Shown: piece by piece, positions 14,425 through 28,134 of the stretch | Numbering within the stretch: the first letter of the stretch is position 1 | How the letters are laid out: each line of letters starts with the position of its first letter | Assembly: GCA_023055425.1 (NCBI GenBank) | Contig: JALGPY010000003.1 | Span: 16,799,001-16,863,000, forward strand | From: Linanthus parryae | Taxonomy: Eukaryota > Streptophyta > Magnoliopsida > Ericales > Polemoniaceae | Reading direction: 5' to 3' | Length of the DNA: 64,000 bases | Made by a program: the position numbers and the translations under genes | The notes under the pieces: generated by a model | Database searches by the model: none | Told to the model about the DNA's origin: nothing | Seen by the model: only the letters and a program-made list of their open reading frames with translations

Positions 14425-16670
14425 CATTACAAACAGATACCGAAGTTTGTTCCACAACATACAGAAAAAGTTCTGGTACATGAAAATTCGTCTAAAGCCC
14501 CGACGTTAAACCTAAAATAGACATTTAATTAGCAAAACAATCAAATGAATGGTTTACTAGAAAATACCCGTAGAAGAGAACTCAAACAAAACTCCTAAAA
14601 CCCACATTCAAACAGACGTTCACTCCGTTACTAAAAGCACTGGTACAAGAAATTAACTAAAAAAGACTAATCTATCCTAAATCAAACAGACAAACGAAAA
14701 GAAGAGAAACAATAGAATGACATGAACAAGAGCTAACTCCTAGGCAGAGAACCATTCCATTATGCGGGAGGAATGCAGCAGATTCTCTAATTACATAAAC
14801 AGAGTACTGACACTTATACCGTGACACTTACACCGTAAAACGGGGTATGTAAAAAAATATAACCCAAGGCACGCAAATTGTTTACACCAAAAACCCGAGA
14901 TTAGATACTAGGACTAAACTCCTAGCAAACAAAAATGTCTCAATTCAAAACAAAAAAGCAAGCAAATATATCACTCAGAACCCTCTTGACATAACACAAA
15001 ACGTGTAGCAGGGGACTCACACGAGATCCCTAGGTAACCAAGTCTGGCAATCGAAACCAATCAAATAAGCAAAATATTCACAACAAGAATACTAGAACAG
15101 AGTACTCGGACCAAACCAGATAACATCAGCATACAAACCCAAACCAAACATCAATTACGTAAAATTTAAGCAAACAAAATACTCAGAACACACTCCTAAT
15201 AGCTCATTCAAGAACAACAAGCAACTAAACAGCAACTAAACTCAAAACACACACACAGACCAAAGAGAATATATCTGAGATCGGTAACATAGCCGACTCT
15301 ACACTCTGACTAGCACAGCACGAAATCTTACAATGATGTACTCAGAACAGAACCCCTGTAAGATGGAAGATCCAGGTGGATATATTTGTACGTGTACCTG
15401 TAGCACAGAATGGCTAATAACAATACACAATCTTTTACTCAAAAACCAGGAGAGGAAGATGATAAGTTATGGAAATAAGTCCAAGATGAACTTGTAAATC
15501 AAATAACCCGTTTGACTACAGATTAAGCAAGCAAATAGTTTACACCAAAGACCATTGTAATAGATACTTGGAGTCTATGACCACACTCCTAACACAAATA
15601 ACCTAGTTACACAATCTAGGAATTCAATTATAAAACCTGTGAAAGAACACAAAATGTGTAAGAAAGGAATTCAAATCAGACAATCGATAAAGAAGCATTG
15701 TTCACAACAAAAATACTATAACGTAGTACTCGGACCAAACCTGACAAGATCAACAGATCCAAAACAAACGTCCAGTTACCGATCAAGCAAATAATCAAAA
15801 TAAACTACTTATAAGATCAGTAGAGAAAAACAGGCAACCTAATTCAGACATTCAATCACTGATCAAGATCAAATGTTATAAAAAACACAATTGGACCAAG
15901 GTCCAGAGAGATCAACAACATAGCACACTCTGACTAACAAAGTGTAAGATTTTATACTCTGACTAAGAGGGTCAATATCCTATAACTAAGTGCACAGAAC
16001 AAACCCCCCCCCCCCAAAAAAACTCATCCATTATTAACTTGAAACTCAAATGACCCATTCAATTACAAATAAAGTAAACATAGCAAGAAAACCCCTAGAA
16101 TACATGTCCGAATAAATGACCAACACAGAAGACAGCCAACAACTCATTCAAGATCCACTTATAAATCAAGTACTCCATTCAATTACTAATCAAGCACACA
16201 AACTGAATACAGCAAAAAATACCATAAAATATATGCTAGAATAAACACGCCCAACAATAACCTAGTAATCTAACCAGGCATTTTATTCACATTACAAACC
16301 CAAAACACAAAATCCCGTAACAGAGTACTCGGACAAGATCCGAAACAACTCATACGAGATCAAAAACTAACCAACTCAGACAATCAATCACCAATCAAAC
16401 AAGCAAGATAACATCAACATATAAACCCAAACCAAACATCTATAACGCACCATTTAAGCAAGCAAAATACACTCCTAATAGCTCATTCAAGAACAACAAG
16501 CAAGTAAAATGAAAACACACACACTCAGACCAACGAGAATATATCTTAGATCAATAACAAAGGACACTCTACACTCTGAATAGCACGGTACAAAATCCTA
16601 AAACAAAGTACTCAGAACAGAACCCCTGTAAGAGGGAAGATTCAGGTAGATATATTTGTACATGTACTGA

Positions 16671-16698
16671 GTTGCAGATAGAAAACTCTATCTGCAAC
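16671..16698. repeat. Perfect hairpin motif, copy 2
   Basis: Same 12-bp stem and AAAC loop, at the equivalent place in the second 3.9-kb unit, after 'catgtactga' and before 'gagacctta'. Confidence 0.9.
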
Positions 16699-19600
16699 GA
16701 GACCTTATTCTAGCCACCGAAACAACTTGACCTCAACAGGTTCCCCACGCAGATGCAAGTATACTTAGTATATTGATGGGCTCTGTCTCGAGACCCATGT
16801 TCTAGTTTCAAGTTCTTCAGTTGGATAATCACATGTCCATGTGCATTACAGAGATAGGTACACATGGCCTCATATAGTAAATGTGGTTCTAACTATCTAA
16901 AATCCCATACTACTCATCTAAGACGAACCTGTAAATCAAATAACCCATTCAATTACAACCAAATTGTTTACACCAAAATCGACTATGAAGGAAGTAAGAA
17001 AATTACTCGAATGTGCTTCTAATAGCTCATTCAAGAGAAACAAGCAACTATTTTGTCTGCGAAACACACACTCGAACCAAACTGAATACATCTTATATCA
17101 AAATAACGGAGTACACTTTACACTCTGGCTAGCACGGTACAAAATCCTATAACAAAGTACCCAGAGCAAGACCCCTTATTGCTTACACCAAAAACCATTG
17201 TAATAGATACTTGGAGTCCAAGACTACACTCCTAACACAAATAACCTTGTTACACAATCCAGGAATTCAATTATAAACCCTCTGACAGAACACAAAATGT
17301 GTAACAAAGGAATTCAATCAGACAATCGATTACCAATCAAAGAAGCATTGTTCACTACAAAAATAGTAAGACATAGCACTCGACCCAAACCTGACAAGAT
17401 GAACAGATCCAAAATAAACGTTCAGTTACCAATCAAGCAAGCAAATACTCGGATTAAGATCCTTATAAACTCATTGGAGAACAACAAAATCCCTAAAAAC
17501 TCACAAACAGAAGGGAATGGAAGGCACAAAATTGATCAAACCCTGAAGATAATCACGATACAGTTGTGACATTACCAAATCAATAAACCAGTGACTAAAG
17601 AACCCTATAGGAGAGCAATTGTACTGAACTCCTATAAGGCTAAAACCCTCACTTACTAAAAACAATGATAAAAGAAACTAACCAAAGAACTCTAAGTTAA
17701 CCCTAAATTAAACAAACAAAAGACAAACTGTCGTATGAGCTGTGACCACCATTCAGCTAAGAAGAGGGATGGGCAATCCGCAAATTAGCCTTTACATATA
17801 ACGTAGTATTCACACTAGAAACCCAACGCATGAGCAAATCAACCTAATTACATAAAACAAAGTACTAACACTTCAAACTTGAGAACATAGTACACACTAA
17901 ATTCCTAAAAACTCAAGTACCATAAGGTACTTTGCTGAACCCACATACAGAAGGAAATCGAAGGCACAATATTGGTCAGACCCTGAAGACAAACACGATA
18001 CAGTCGTTACAGTACCAAATCAATAAACCAATGATTAAAGAACCAAAGAGGAGAGTACTGAACTCCTAACAAGCTAAGACCCTCCATTACTAGAAGCAAT
18101 GATAAAAGAAACTAACCAAAGAACCCTAAGTTAACCCCAAAATAAACAAACAAAAGACAAGAGCAGAACTATCATATGAGCTTACCACCGTTCAGTTAAG
18201 AAGAGGGAGGCAATTCGAAAATTGTAAGACATATATTCACACTACAAACCCTAAAATCGGGTGCACACAATATATATTATTACATTACAAACAGACATGA
18301 AAATTCGTCTAAAGCCCCGAAGTTAAACCTACAATAGACATTTAATTAGCAAACAATCAAATGAATGGTTTACTAGAAAAGACCTGTAGAAGAGAACTCA
18401 AACAAAACTCTTAAAACCCACAAACAAACAGAAGTTCACTCCATTACTAAAAGCACTGGTACAAAAAATTAACTAAAAAAGACAAATCTATCCTAAATCA
18501 AACAGACAAACGACAAGAAGAGAAACAGTAGAATGACATGAACAAGAGCTAACTCCTAGGCTGAGAACCATTCCATTAACCGGGAGGAATGCAGCAGATT
18601 TTCTAATTACATAAAAGAGTACTGACACTTATACCGTGACACTTACACCGTAAAACAGGGTATGCACAATTGTTTACTAAATGATCACAACTTGTAAAAA
18701 AATATAACCCAAGGAAAGCAAATTGTTTACACCAAAAACCCTAGATTAGATACTTGGACTAAACTCCTAGCAAGCAAAAACGTCTCAATTCAAAACAAAA
18801 AAGCAAGCAAATATATCACTCATAACCCTCTTGACATAACACAAAACGTGTAGCAGGGGACTCACACGAGATCCCTTGGTAACCAAGTCTGGCAATCGAT
18901 ACCAATCAAATAAGCAAATTATTCACAACAAGAACAGAGTACTCGGACCAAACCAGATAACATCAGCATACAAACCCAAACCAAACATCAATTACGTAAT
19001 TTAAGCAAACAAAATACTCGGAATACACTCCTAAAAGCTCATTCAAGAACAACAAGCAACTAAACTGAAAACACACACACACACACTCAGACCAAAGAGA
19101 ATATATCTGAGATCAGTAACAAAGCAGACTCTACACTCTGACTAGCACGGCATGAAATCCTACAATGATGTACTCAGAACAGATCCCCTGTAAGAGGGAA
19201 GATCTAGGTAGATATATTCGTACGTGTACCTGTAGCACAGAATGGATAATAACAATACACAATCTTTTACTCAAAAACCAGGAGAGGAAGATGATAAGTT
19301 ATGAAAGACCATTGTAATAGATACTTGGCGTCTATGACCACACTCCTAACACAAATAACCTAGTTACACAATCCTGAAATTCAATTATAAACCCTGTGAA
19401 AGAACACAAAATGTGTAACAAAGGAATTCAAATCAGACAATCGATAAAGAAGCATTGTTCACAACAAAAATACTATGACGTAGTACTCGGACCAAACCTG
19501 ACAAGATCAACAGATCCAAAACAAACGTCCAGTTACCGATCAAGCAAATAATCGAACTAAACTCCTTATAAGATCAGTGGAGAACGACATGCAACCTAAT

Positions 19601-19965
19601 TCGGACATTCAATCACTGATCAAGATCAAATGTTATCAAAAACACAATTGGACCAAGGTCCAGAGAGATCAACAACATAGCACACTCTGACTAACAAAGT
19701 GTAAGATTTTATACTCTGACTAAGAGGGTCAATATCCTATAACTAAGTGCACATAACAAACCCCCCCACCCCCAACAACTCATTCATTATTAATTTGAAA
19801 CTCAAATGACCCATTTCAATTACAAAAAAAGTGAACAGAGAAAGAAAACCCCTAGAATACATGTCAGAATAAATGACCAACACAGAAGACACCCAACAAC
19901 TCATTCAAGATCCACTTATAAATCAAGTAATCCATTCAATTACTAATCAAGCACACAAACTGAAT

Positions 19966-19971
<6 letters not shown>

Positions 19972-20010
<39 letters not shown>
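19972..20010. repeat. Homopolymer A run at the break of the third 3.9-kb unit
   Basis: About 37 consecutive A residues lie between 'aatacagc' and 'cataaaagatatgctag'. The first two units have only 6-8 A at this place (about 12318 and 16214). The expansion lies just before the sequence switches from the 3.9-kb unit to a copy of the 7.65-10 kb block. Confidence 0.9.
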
Positions 20011-20670
20011 ATAAAAGATATGCTAGACTAAACACGCCCAACAATAACCTAGTAATCTAACCAGGCATTTTATTATAGATGACCGAGCAAATTATTCACA
20101 ATACAAACCCAAAACACAAAAACCTGTAACAGAGTACTCGGACCAGATCCTTAACAACTCATACGAGATCAACAACTAACCAACTCAGACAATCAATCAC
20201 CAATCAAACAAGCAAGATATTCACACCAGAGTACTCAGACTAAACCTGACAAGATCGACTGATAAACCCCAAAACAAGATTACCAATCAAAGTAAGCAAG
20301 CAAATACCCGGAAAATATCATAATAACTCGTTCCAAAACAACAAGCAACCTAATTCAAGCATTCAATCATCAATCGAAAGCAACTCGTTCTGAGAAAAAG
20401 TACTCGGAACAAAATCATGAGAATTCATCTGAGATCAATTCAACACCTGATTCAAGATAGCAAATTATTTACAGTAAAGAACACTAAATTAAATACTCCG
20501 AGTAAACTCCTAAAACTGTTAACTAGTATACCCAAACCAGACATCCAATTTCATGCAAGTAAGCAAGCAAATTATTCTTGTTACAAACCCTCTGACATAA
20601 CACAACAGAGTACTCAGACAGGTTCCTAACAACTCGTGCCAGATCAACAACTTACCGATGACTAAAAACA

Positions 20671-21055
20671 CATAATGATCTTCACGTTTACCTTGATCAA
20701 GATCCTTTAGTATTCACCAGTTACTCAAATAATGTGCTTATACTGTACCGCGAATCACAAATGTTAAAGGATGATCATAAACATACCAAAAGTTTATAAT
20801 AGCAATTTGATCAAAGACTCCAAAAATGCCTACCAAACAATCTGAATATAGTTGCTATGTTTTTGTTGCATGTCATATGAAAGAAACTTTCATAAATGCA
20901 ATTATTTTTTACATGGTGTTGTAGAGTAAAAGTTGCTTTATAAAATGGTGAAAAAATTATCAAAAATCGCATCGTTTTGGTATCAAAATCACCCGGTCAA
21001 ACTGACCCAGATACGAGTCAAAAAGTCAAACCGGTGTGATAGAGAAGAAACGGAG
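20671..21055. mobile_element. Possible degenerate Stowaway-like insertion
   Basis: This AT-rich stretch is absent from the paralogous block near 8.33-8.53 kb. Its right end reads GAAACGGAGGTAGTA, the reverse complement of a CTACCTCCGTTTC-type end similar to Stowaway terminal repeats flanked by TA. I cannot find a matching left terminal repeat, so it is either a truncated MITE or a chance match inside a replaced segment. Confidence 0.3.
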
Positions 21056-21306
21056 GTAGTAACATAGATGATCATAAATAAGTCTATATTAAAGAGTCAA
21101 AGACACTTTCACCCCCTCAAGTTTGACACAAAGAAACTTTCACGCCTCCCAGTTTCAAAAATAAGACACTTTCACGCCTTTCAGTTTAGAAATGATACTT
21201 ACACCCCTTTAGTATGCCGAATCTTCAGGAAACTTAAAATTATCGCTGGTGATGAATTCCACCCCAGACTCACGGCGTCACAATTAGGTAAATAAGAAGT
21301 TATTAC

Positions 21307-21410
21307 CTGTGTACATGTCCAATCATCCCATCTTCGAACCGGTGCCAATAAAAGGATGTTTTCCATATATACAGTCAAGTCCATGACTGCCGATTTTTAT
21401 TGTACATTAG
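21307..21410 (-). pseudogene. Exon-like module A, copy 3 (decayed)
   Basis: The minus strand contains ATCGGCAGTCATGGACTTGA and ends CATGTACACAG|GTAATA, matching the donor side of the copy at 8779-8897. A TATA expansion ('GTATATATGG' against 'GCGTATGG') shifts the frame and the acceptor end has been lost. Confidence 0.35.
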
Positions 21411-21573
21411 TGAACATGTAAATGACAGCAGTAAACCCTAATCAAAAGTCAAGAATTGGCTATGAAGTTCGTAAAATATTCAGAAGATGTCTGAACATTG
21501 TAACTCAATAAGTATACTGAAAACTAAGATCAGGAAGAGTAAGAATGCAAGAGAAAGTGAATCGAACAATACC

Positions 21574-21722
21574 TTATGAAACAAAACAGAATCCGATCAA
21601 AAGTTGGTCTCGAGTGTTCCATTTCATCTCGAAAAAACCAAATTGTCAATTTCATCCCAACTCTGAATTGATGTTAAAAGAAGGATGCTTTTCGTTGCTT
21701 CACTATGTTTCCTAGTATCAGC
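21574..21722 (-). pseudogene. Exon-like module B, second copy, 149 nt
   Basis: It lies between GTGGACAG|GCTGATACTAGG and TTTCATAAG|GTATTG on the minus strand, the same borders and the same 149-nt length as 9548-9696. Substitutions and an extra T in the GGTTTTTTCGAG run change the frame. Equal length with conserved borders suggests the module was duplicated as part of the larger block. Confidence 0.35.
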
Positions 21723-23162
21723 CTGTCCACAAAATTCAACATAACAACCAAGAAAATACACACCAGGACTCGTATCAAATACTGAAGTGTTGTCATTAGT
21801 GTGCTTCTTAATGATATAAGTAAACCTAGCATAATAGAAGGATCAAACTCAAGAATTAGCTATGAAGTTCAAAGAATTTCCAGACATGTCCAAATATTGC
21901 CCCTCAAGAATAAGAATTGCTAGAGAAAAGGTATGAAAGGATACCTTTATGAAAATTTATTAAAAGAATTAGCTATGAAGTTCAAAGAATTTCCAGACAT
22001 GTACAAATATTGCCCCTCAAGAATAAGAATTGCTAGAGAAAAGGTATGAAAGGATACCTTTATGAAAATTTATTTAGTAAAAGATGGTCCCCACTGTGGC
22101 TTTTCCTCTCGAAAAACCAACTTACACGTCTATGAAGAAAAAGAAAAGTATTCACAACAAAAATACTACTTAACTGAGTATAGTACCTGGATCAATCTTG
22201 ACAATATAAATAGACAAAACCAAAATAAGCATTCAATTACCAATCACGTAAGTAAATACTCATAATGAACTTCCAGTAGCTCACTCGACAACATCATTCT
22301 ATATAACAAATTACTCAGATCAAAGCTCCAACAACTCGATCAAAAACCACTTGTAAATCAGAGAATGCAATCAACTAGCAATCAAGCAGGCACATTATTT
22401 TCAATAAAGAAAGATAGAATAGATACTCAAATCTTGACCCCTGACACAATCAACTAGTAAACCCAAACCAGACATTCAAATTAGCAAGCAAAGTATACAC
22501 GTTACCAAAGTCCTAAGAATCCATCAGAAATAGAATACACACTACAATGACTAACAGGGTATAAAATTCCATAACAAAGTACTCGGAACAAACTCCTCAA
22601 CAACTCAATCAAAGAGCAACTTGTAAATAATATAACCCAAGCCACGAAAACTGTTTACATCGAAAACATAGAATAGATACTTGGACTAAACTCCCAACAC
22701 ACAAAAACTGTCTCAATTATAAAACAAAGAAGCAAGCAAACATATCACACTACGAACCCTCTGAGAAACACAAAAAAATGTAGCAAGGGACTCAGATGTG
22801 ATCTGTAACAACTCATACCATAGGTCTCCAAGTCTGGCAATCAAATAACCAAATTATTCACAACAAGAATACTATAACAGAGTACTTGGGCCAAACCAGA
22901 TAACATCAACATATAAACCCAAACCAAACATGTATTACGCACCATTTAAGCAAGCAAAATACACTCCTAATAGCTCATTCAAGAACAACAAGCAAGTAAA
23001 ATGAAAACACACACACTCAGACCAACAAGAATATATCTTAGATCAATAACAAAGGACACTCTACACTCTGAATAGCATGGTACAAAATCCTAAAACAAAG
23101 TACTCAGAACAAAACCCCTGTAAGAGGGAAGATTCGGGTGGATATATTTGTACATGTACTGA

Positions 23163-23190
23163 GTTGCAGATAGAAAACTCTATCTGCAAC
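23163..23190. repeat. Perfect hairpin motif, copy 3
   Basis: Same stem and loop as the copy at 12772, at the corresponding point of a rearranged 3.9-kb unit fragment. Confidence 0.9.
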
Positions 23191-23697
23191 GAGACCTTAT
23201 TCTAGCCTCCAAACAACTTGACCTCAACAGGTTCGCCACGTAGATACAAGTATACTTAGTATATCGATGAGCTCTGTCTTGAGACCCATGTTTTTAGTTT
23301 CAAGTGCTTCAGTTGGATAATCAAATGTCCATGTGCATTACATAGATAGGTACACATGGCCTCATATAGTAGTAAATGTGATTCTAACTATCTACAATCC
23401 CATACTACTCATCTAAGACGAACCTGTAAATCAAATAACACATTCAATTACAACCAAATTGTTTACACCAAAATCGACTATGAAGGAAGCAAGAAAATTA
23501 TTAGAATGTGCTCCTAATAGCTCATTCAAGAGCAACAAGCAACTATTTTGTCCGCAAAACACACACTCGAACAAAAAAGAATACATCTGATATCAAAATA
23601 ACAGAGTACGCTTTACACTCTGGCTAGCACGGTACAAAATCCTATAACAAAGTACTCAGAATAAGCCCCCCTATTGCTTATTCTGTACATGTACTGA

Positions 23698-23725
23698 GTT
23701 GCAGATAGAAAACTCTATCTGCAAC
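23698..23725. repeat. Perfect hairpin motif, copy 4
   Basis: Same stem and loop, 535 bp after copy 3, which gives the length of the local tandem duplication. Confidence 0.9.
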
Positions 23726-25675
23726 GTGACCTTATTCAAGCCTCCGAAAAAATGACCTCAACAGGTTCCCCACGCAGATGCAAGTATACTTAGTATATTG
23801 ATGGGTTCTGTCTCGAGACCCATGTTTTAGTTTCAAGTGCTTAAGTTGGATAATCAAATGTCCATGTGCATTACATAGATAGGTACACATGGCCTCATAT
23901 AGTAGTAAATGTGATTCTAACTATCTACAATCCCATACTACTCATCTAAGACGAACCTGTAAATCAAATAACCCATTCAATTACAACCAAATTGCTTACA
24001 CCAAAAACGACTATGAAGGAAGAAAGAAAATTATTCGAATGTGCTCCTAATAGCTCATTCAAGAGCAACAAGCAACTATTTTGTCCGCGAAACACACACT
24101 CGAACCAAAAAGAATACATCTGATATCAACATAACAGAGTACACTTCACACTCTGGCTAGCACGGTACAAAATCATATAACAAAGTACTCAGAACAAGCC
24201 CCCATGTTGCTTACACCAAAAAACATTGTAATAGATACTTGGAGTCCAGGACTACACTCCTAACACAAATAACCTTGTTACACAATCCAGGAATTCAATT
24301 ATAAACCCTCTGACAGAACACAAAATGTGTAACAAAGGAATTCAATCAGACAATCGATTACCAATCAAAGAAGCATTGTTCACAACAAAAATAGTAAGAC
24401 ATAGCACTCGACCCAAACCTGACAAGATGAACGAATCCAAAACAAACTTTCAGTTACCAATCAAGCAAGCAAATACTCGGAATAAGCTCCATATAAACTC
24501 ATTGCATTGGAGAACAACAAAATCCCTAAAAACTCACAAACATAAGGGAATCGAAAGCACAAAATTGATCACACCCTGAAGATAATCACGATACAGTTGT
24601 TACATTACCAAATCAATAAACCAGTGATTGAAGAACCCTATAGGAGAGCAATTGTACTGAACTCCTATAAGGCTAAAACCCTCAATTACTAAAAACAATG
24701 ATAAAAGAAACTAACCAAAGAACTCCAAGTTAACCCTAAAATAAACAAACAAAAGAAAAATTGTCGTATGAGCTGTGACCACCATTCAGCTAAGAAGAGG
24801 GAGGGACAATTCGCATATTAGCCTTTACATATTACGTAGTATTCACACTAGAAACCCTAGAATCGGGTGCACACAATATATATTATTAAAGCACAAACAG
24901 AGAACTAAGTTTGTCCCACAATATACAGAAAAAAGTTGTGGTACATGAAAAATCCCCGAAAACCCCAAAGTTAAACCTAAAATAGACGTCTAATTACCAA
25001 TCAATCAAATGAATTGTTAAGTGCCAAAACCTGAATCAGAGAACTCATCACGAAACTCCTCAAATCAGACAAACAGAAGTTCACTCCATTACTAGAAACA
25101 CTGATACAAGAAATTAACTAAAAAAAGACTGGTCTCCTGAATCAAACAGACAAACGACAAGAAGAGAAACAGTAGAATGACATGAACAAGAGCTAACTCC
25201 TAAGCTGAGAATCATTCCATTAAGTAGGAGGAGTGCAGCAGATTTCCTAATTACATAAAATAGGATCGTGACGCTTATGCAGCAGAACGACATGGTATGC
25301 ACAATAAATTCCTAAAACCCCAAAAAGAACCCTATAGAATAAAACTTAAATTTAACAGAAAGGGATCGGCAAATTAGCCTAACTACATAAGAACCCTGGA
25401 AGTTCACACACTAAATTGTAGAACCCACATACAGAAGAAAACTATGGTACATGAAAACTAGTTCAAAACCCCTATGTTTAACCTAAAAAGGTCGTTCAAT
25501 TACCTATTAATCAAGTGAAAGATTAACAGAATAAAACTTAAGGCAGAGTAGTCAAACTAAACTCCTAAACCCCATATACCATCAGAAGTTCACTCGATTA
25601 CTAGAAGCAATGGGCCAAGAAACAAAACCCCTGTAAGAGGGAAGATTCAGGTGGATATATTTGTACATGTAATGA

Positions 25676-25703
25676 GTTGCAGATAGAAAACTCTATCTGC
25701 AAC
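25676..25703. repeat. Perfect hairpin motif, copy 5
   Basis: Same stem and loop. The flanking text is shortened: the 'tgatgggctctgtctcgag' stretch present in other copies is deleted here. Confidence 0.9.
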
Positions 25704-27782
25704 GAGACCCTATTCTAGCCTCCGAACAACTTGACCTCAACAGGTTCCCCACACAGATGCAAGTATACTTAGTATACTTAGTTTCAAGTGCTTCAGTTGG
25801 ATAATCACATGTCCATGTGCATTACAGAGATAGGTACACATGGCCTCATGTAGTAGTAAATGTGATTCTAACTATCTACAATCCCATACTACTCATCTAA
25901 GACGAACCTGTAAATCAAATAACCCATTCAATTACAACCAAATTGCTTCCACCAAAAACGACTATGAAGGAAGCAAGAAAACTATTCGAATGTGCTCCTA
26001 ATAACTCATTCAAAGATCAACAAGCAACTATTTTGTCCGCGAAACACACACTTGAACCAAAAAGAATACATCTGATATCAAAATAACGAAGTACACTTCA
26101 CACTCTGGCTAGCACGGTACAAAATCCTATAACAAAGTACTCAGAACAAGCCCCCCTATTGCTTACACCAAAAACCATTATAATAGATACTTGGAGTCCA
26201 GGGCTACACTCCTAACACAAATACCCTTGTTACACAATCCAGGAATTCAATTATGAACCCTCTGACAGAACACAAAATGTGTAACAAAGGAATTCAATCA
26301 GACAATCGATTACCAATCAAAGAAGCATTGTTCACAACAAAAAGAGTAAGACATAGCACTCGACCCAAACCTGACAAGATGTACAAATCCAAAACAAACG
26401 TTCAGTTACCAATCAAGCAAGGAATAAGCTCCTTATAAACTCATTGCATTGGAGAACAACAAAATCCCTAAAAACTCACAAACAGAAGGGAATCCAAGGC
26501 ACAAAATTGATCAAACCCTGAAGATAATCACGATACAGTTGTTACATTACCAAATCAATAAACAAGTGATTAAAGAACCCTAGAGGAGAGCAATTGTACT
26601 GAACTCCTATAAGGCTAAAACCCTCAATTACTAAACAATGATAAAAGAAACTAACCAAAGAACTCTAAGTTAACCCTAAAATAAACAAACAAAAGACAAA
26701 CTCTCGTATGAGCTGTGACCAATCAGAGAACTCATCACGAAGCTCCTCAAACCAGACAAACATAAGTTCACTCCATTACTAGAAACACTGATAGAAGAAA
26801 TTAACTAAAAAAAGACTGATCTCCTGAATCAAACAGACAAACGACAAGAAGAGAAACAGTAGAATGACATGAACAAGAGCTAACTCCTAAGCTGAGAACC
26901 ATTCCATTAAGCGGGAGGAATGCAGCATATTTCCTAATTACAAAAAATATAATCGTGACACTTATGCAGCAGCAAAATGACATGGTATGCACAATAAATT
27001 CCTAAAACCCCAAAAAGAACCCTACAGAATAAAACTTAAATTTAACAGAAAGGGGTCGGCAAATTAGCCTAACTACATAAGAACCCTGGAAGTTCACACA
27101 CTAAATTGTAGAACCCACATACAGAAGAAAACTATGGTACATGGAAATTAGCTCAAAACCCCTATGTTTAACCTAAAAAGGTCGTTCAATTACCTATCAA
27201 TCAAGTGAAAGATTAACAGAATAAAACCTAAGCCAGAGTAGTCAAACTAAACTCCTAAACCCCATATACCATCAGAAGTTCATTCGATTACTTGAAGCAA
27301 TGGGCCAAGAAATCCACCAACCCACAGAGAAAAGGAAAGTTTACTCCATTACTAGAGTACTCTTGTGCTGAACTCCTAAAACCCAACATACAATCGGAAG
27401 TTTGCTCCAATACTAGAAGACTAGAAGCAATGGTACAACAAATTTGCTAAAAGAAAACCCCAATGTACTCCTAATCTAAACAAGAAGTGACATAAACAAG
27501 AACTATTCATCAGTAGATAATCATTAAGTTGATAGGGGACATGTGATGCAACTGACCCTAATTACATAAGACATAGCACTCACACTAAAAAAAAACCAGA
27601 TGTTCAGAAATTAAATTATAGAACCCACATACAGAAGAAAACTATGGCACATGAATTAAATTCGTTCAGAACCCCTAAATTAAACCTACAAAAAGTCGTT
27701 CAATTACCTATATCAATCAATTGGAAGATGAACAGAACTTAAGTCAGAGTACTCGCATCACACTCAAATCAAGAACCCATAC

Positions 27783-28093
27783 CTTGTCAAAAACAATCTC
27801 AAATCATTACCCAGAATGGACATGCAATCGCGAATCACCAACCATCGCCCTCTCGTCGAGAAGAAGAGACTGGTGTTGTGGGTGTGGTTGGTGACAAATC
27901 GAACCATGAATTTGCAAAATTAACGATTGAGAGCTTGAGTGTTGTTCTGGGTTCGTTGAGAGACGCCGGCACCGGCGAGGCTGCAACCGTCACCGTGGGA
28001 AGTGTCAGGAACCTAATCGCTGACCCAATTTCCGACGCCTGAATCCTCCTACTCCGATCCGGAGCTAGGGTTTCGCAGGCTTAATTGGAGAAT

Positions 28094-28134
<41 letters not shown>

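Larger units (their letters stand above)
10037..20050. repeat. Tandem array of a 3.9-kb unit, about 2.6 copies
   Basis: The landmark 'ccaacgcatgagcaaatc' occurs at 10037, 13921 and 17823, giving units of 3884 and 3902 bp. Landmarks inside keep the same order in each unit: a (TA)n tract at 10496/14395, 'tagcacgg.a.gaaatc' at about 11424/15316/19140, a hairpin motif at 12772/16671, and a frame beginning MCNKGIQSDNRLP at 13397/17297. The third copy stops near 20050 at the place corresponding to about 12.33 kb of the first. Copies differ by substitutions and small indels. Each unit is itself built from the same diverged sub-repeat words as the 0.96-kb array. Confidence 0.85.
20051..22550. repeat. 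Second copy of the 7.65-10.0 kb composite block
   Basis: The same order as 7.65-10.0 kb is seen: 'aaacctgacaagat..ac.gataa' (7879/20244), 'atgactaaaaacaca.aatg', 'cactttcaccc' repeats (8570-8700 and 21100-21220), then the exon-like modules. A tract of about 390 bp with no partner in the first copy (20671-21055) replaces 8334-8530. A direct duplication of about 115 bp ('aattagctatgaagttcaaag') occurs at 21851-22080. Confidence 0.75.
22551..27750. repeat. Rearranged tail of the A/C-rich repeat domain
   Basis: This region is assembled from pieces of the 3.9-kb unit. About 22.9-23.66 kb matches 12.53-13.28 kb; 23.69-24.20 kb repeats 23.16-23.66 kb with a spacing of about 535 bp; the MCNKGIQSDNRLP frame recurs at 24325 and 26253; and a block around 25.09-25.60 kb recurs at 26.77-27.30 kb (spacing about 1690 bp). 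Hairpin motifs occur at 23163, 23698 and 25676. There is no convincing gene. The minus-strand frames of about 62 codons in the duplicated block are two copies of one repeat and are probably chance frames in T-rich sequence. Confidence 0.75.

Noticed and set aside
25114..25302. 62-codon minus-strand frame with signal-peptide-like hydrophobic start, repeated at 26801
   Set aside because: Both copies belong to one duplicated repeat block; T-rich minus-strand sequence gives hydrophobic frames by chance. No consistent splice context.
27795..28080. Longer minus-strand open frame over the first-exon-like segment (SAIRFLTLPTVTV...)
   Set aside because: It has no ATG and is closed upstream by TAA. 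The ATG frame ending at the donor was preferred, with low confidence.
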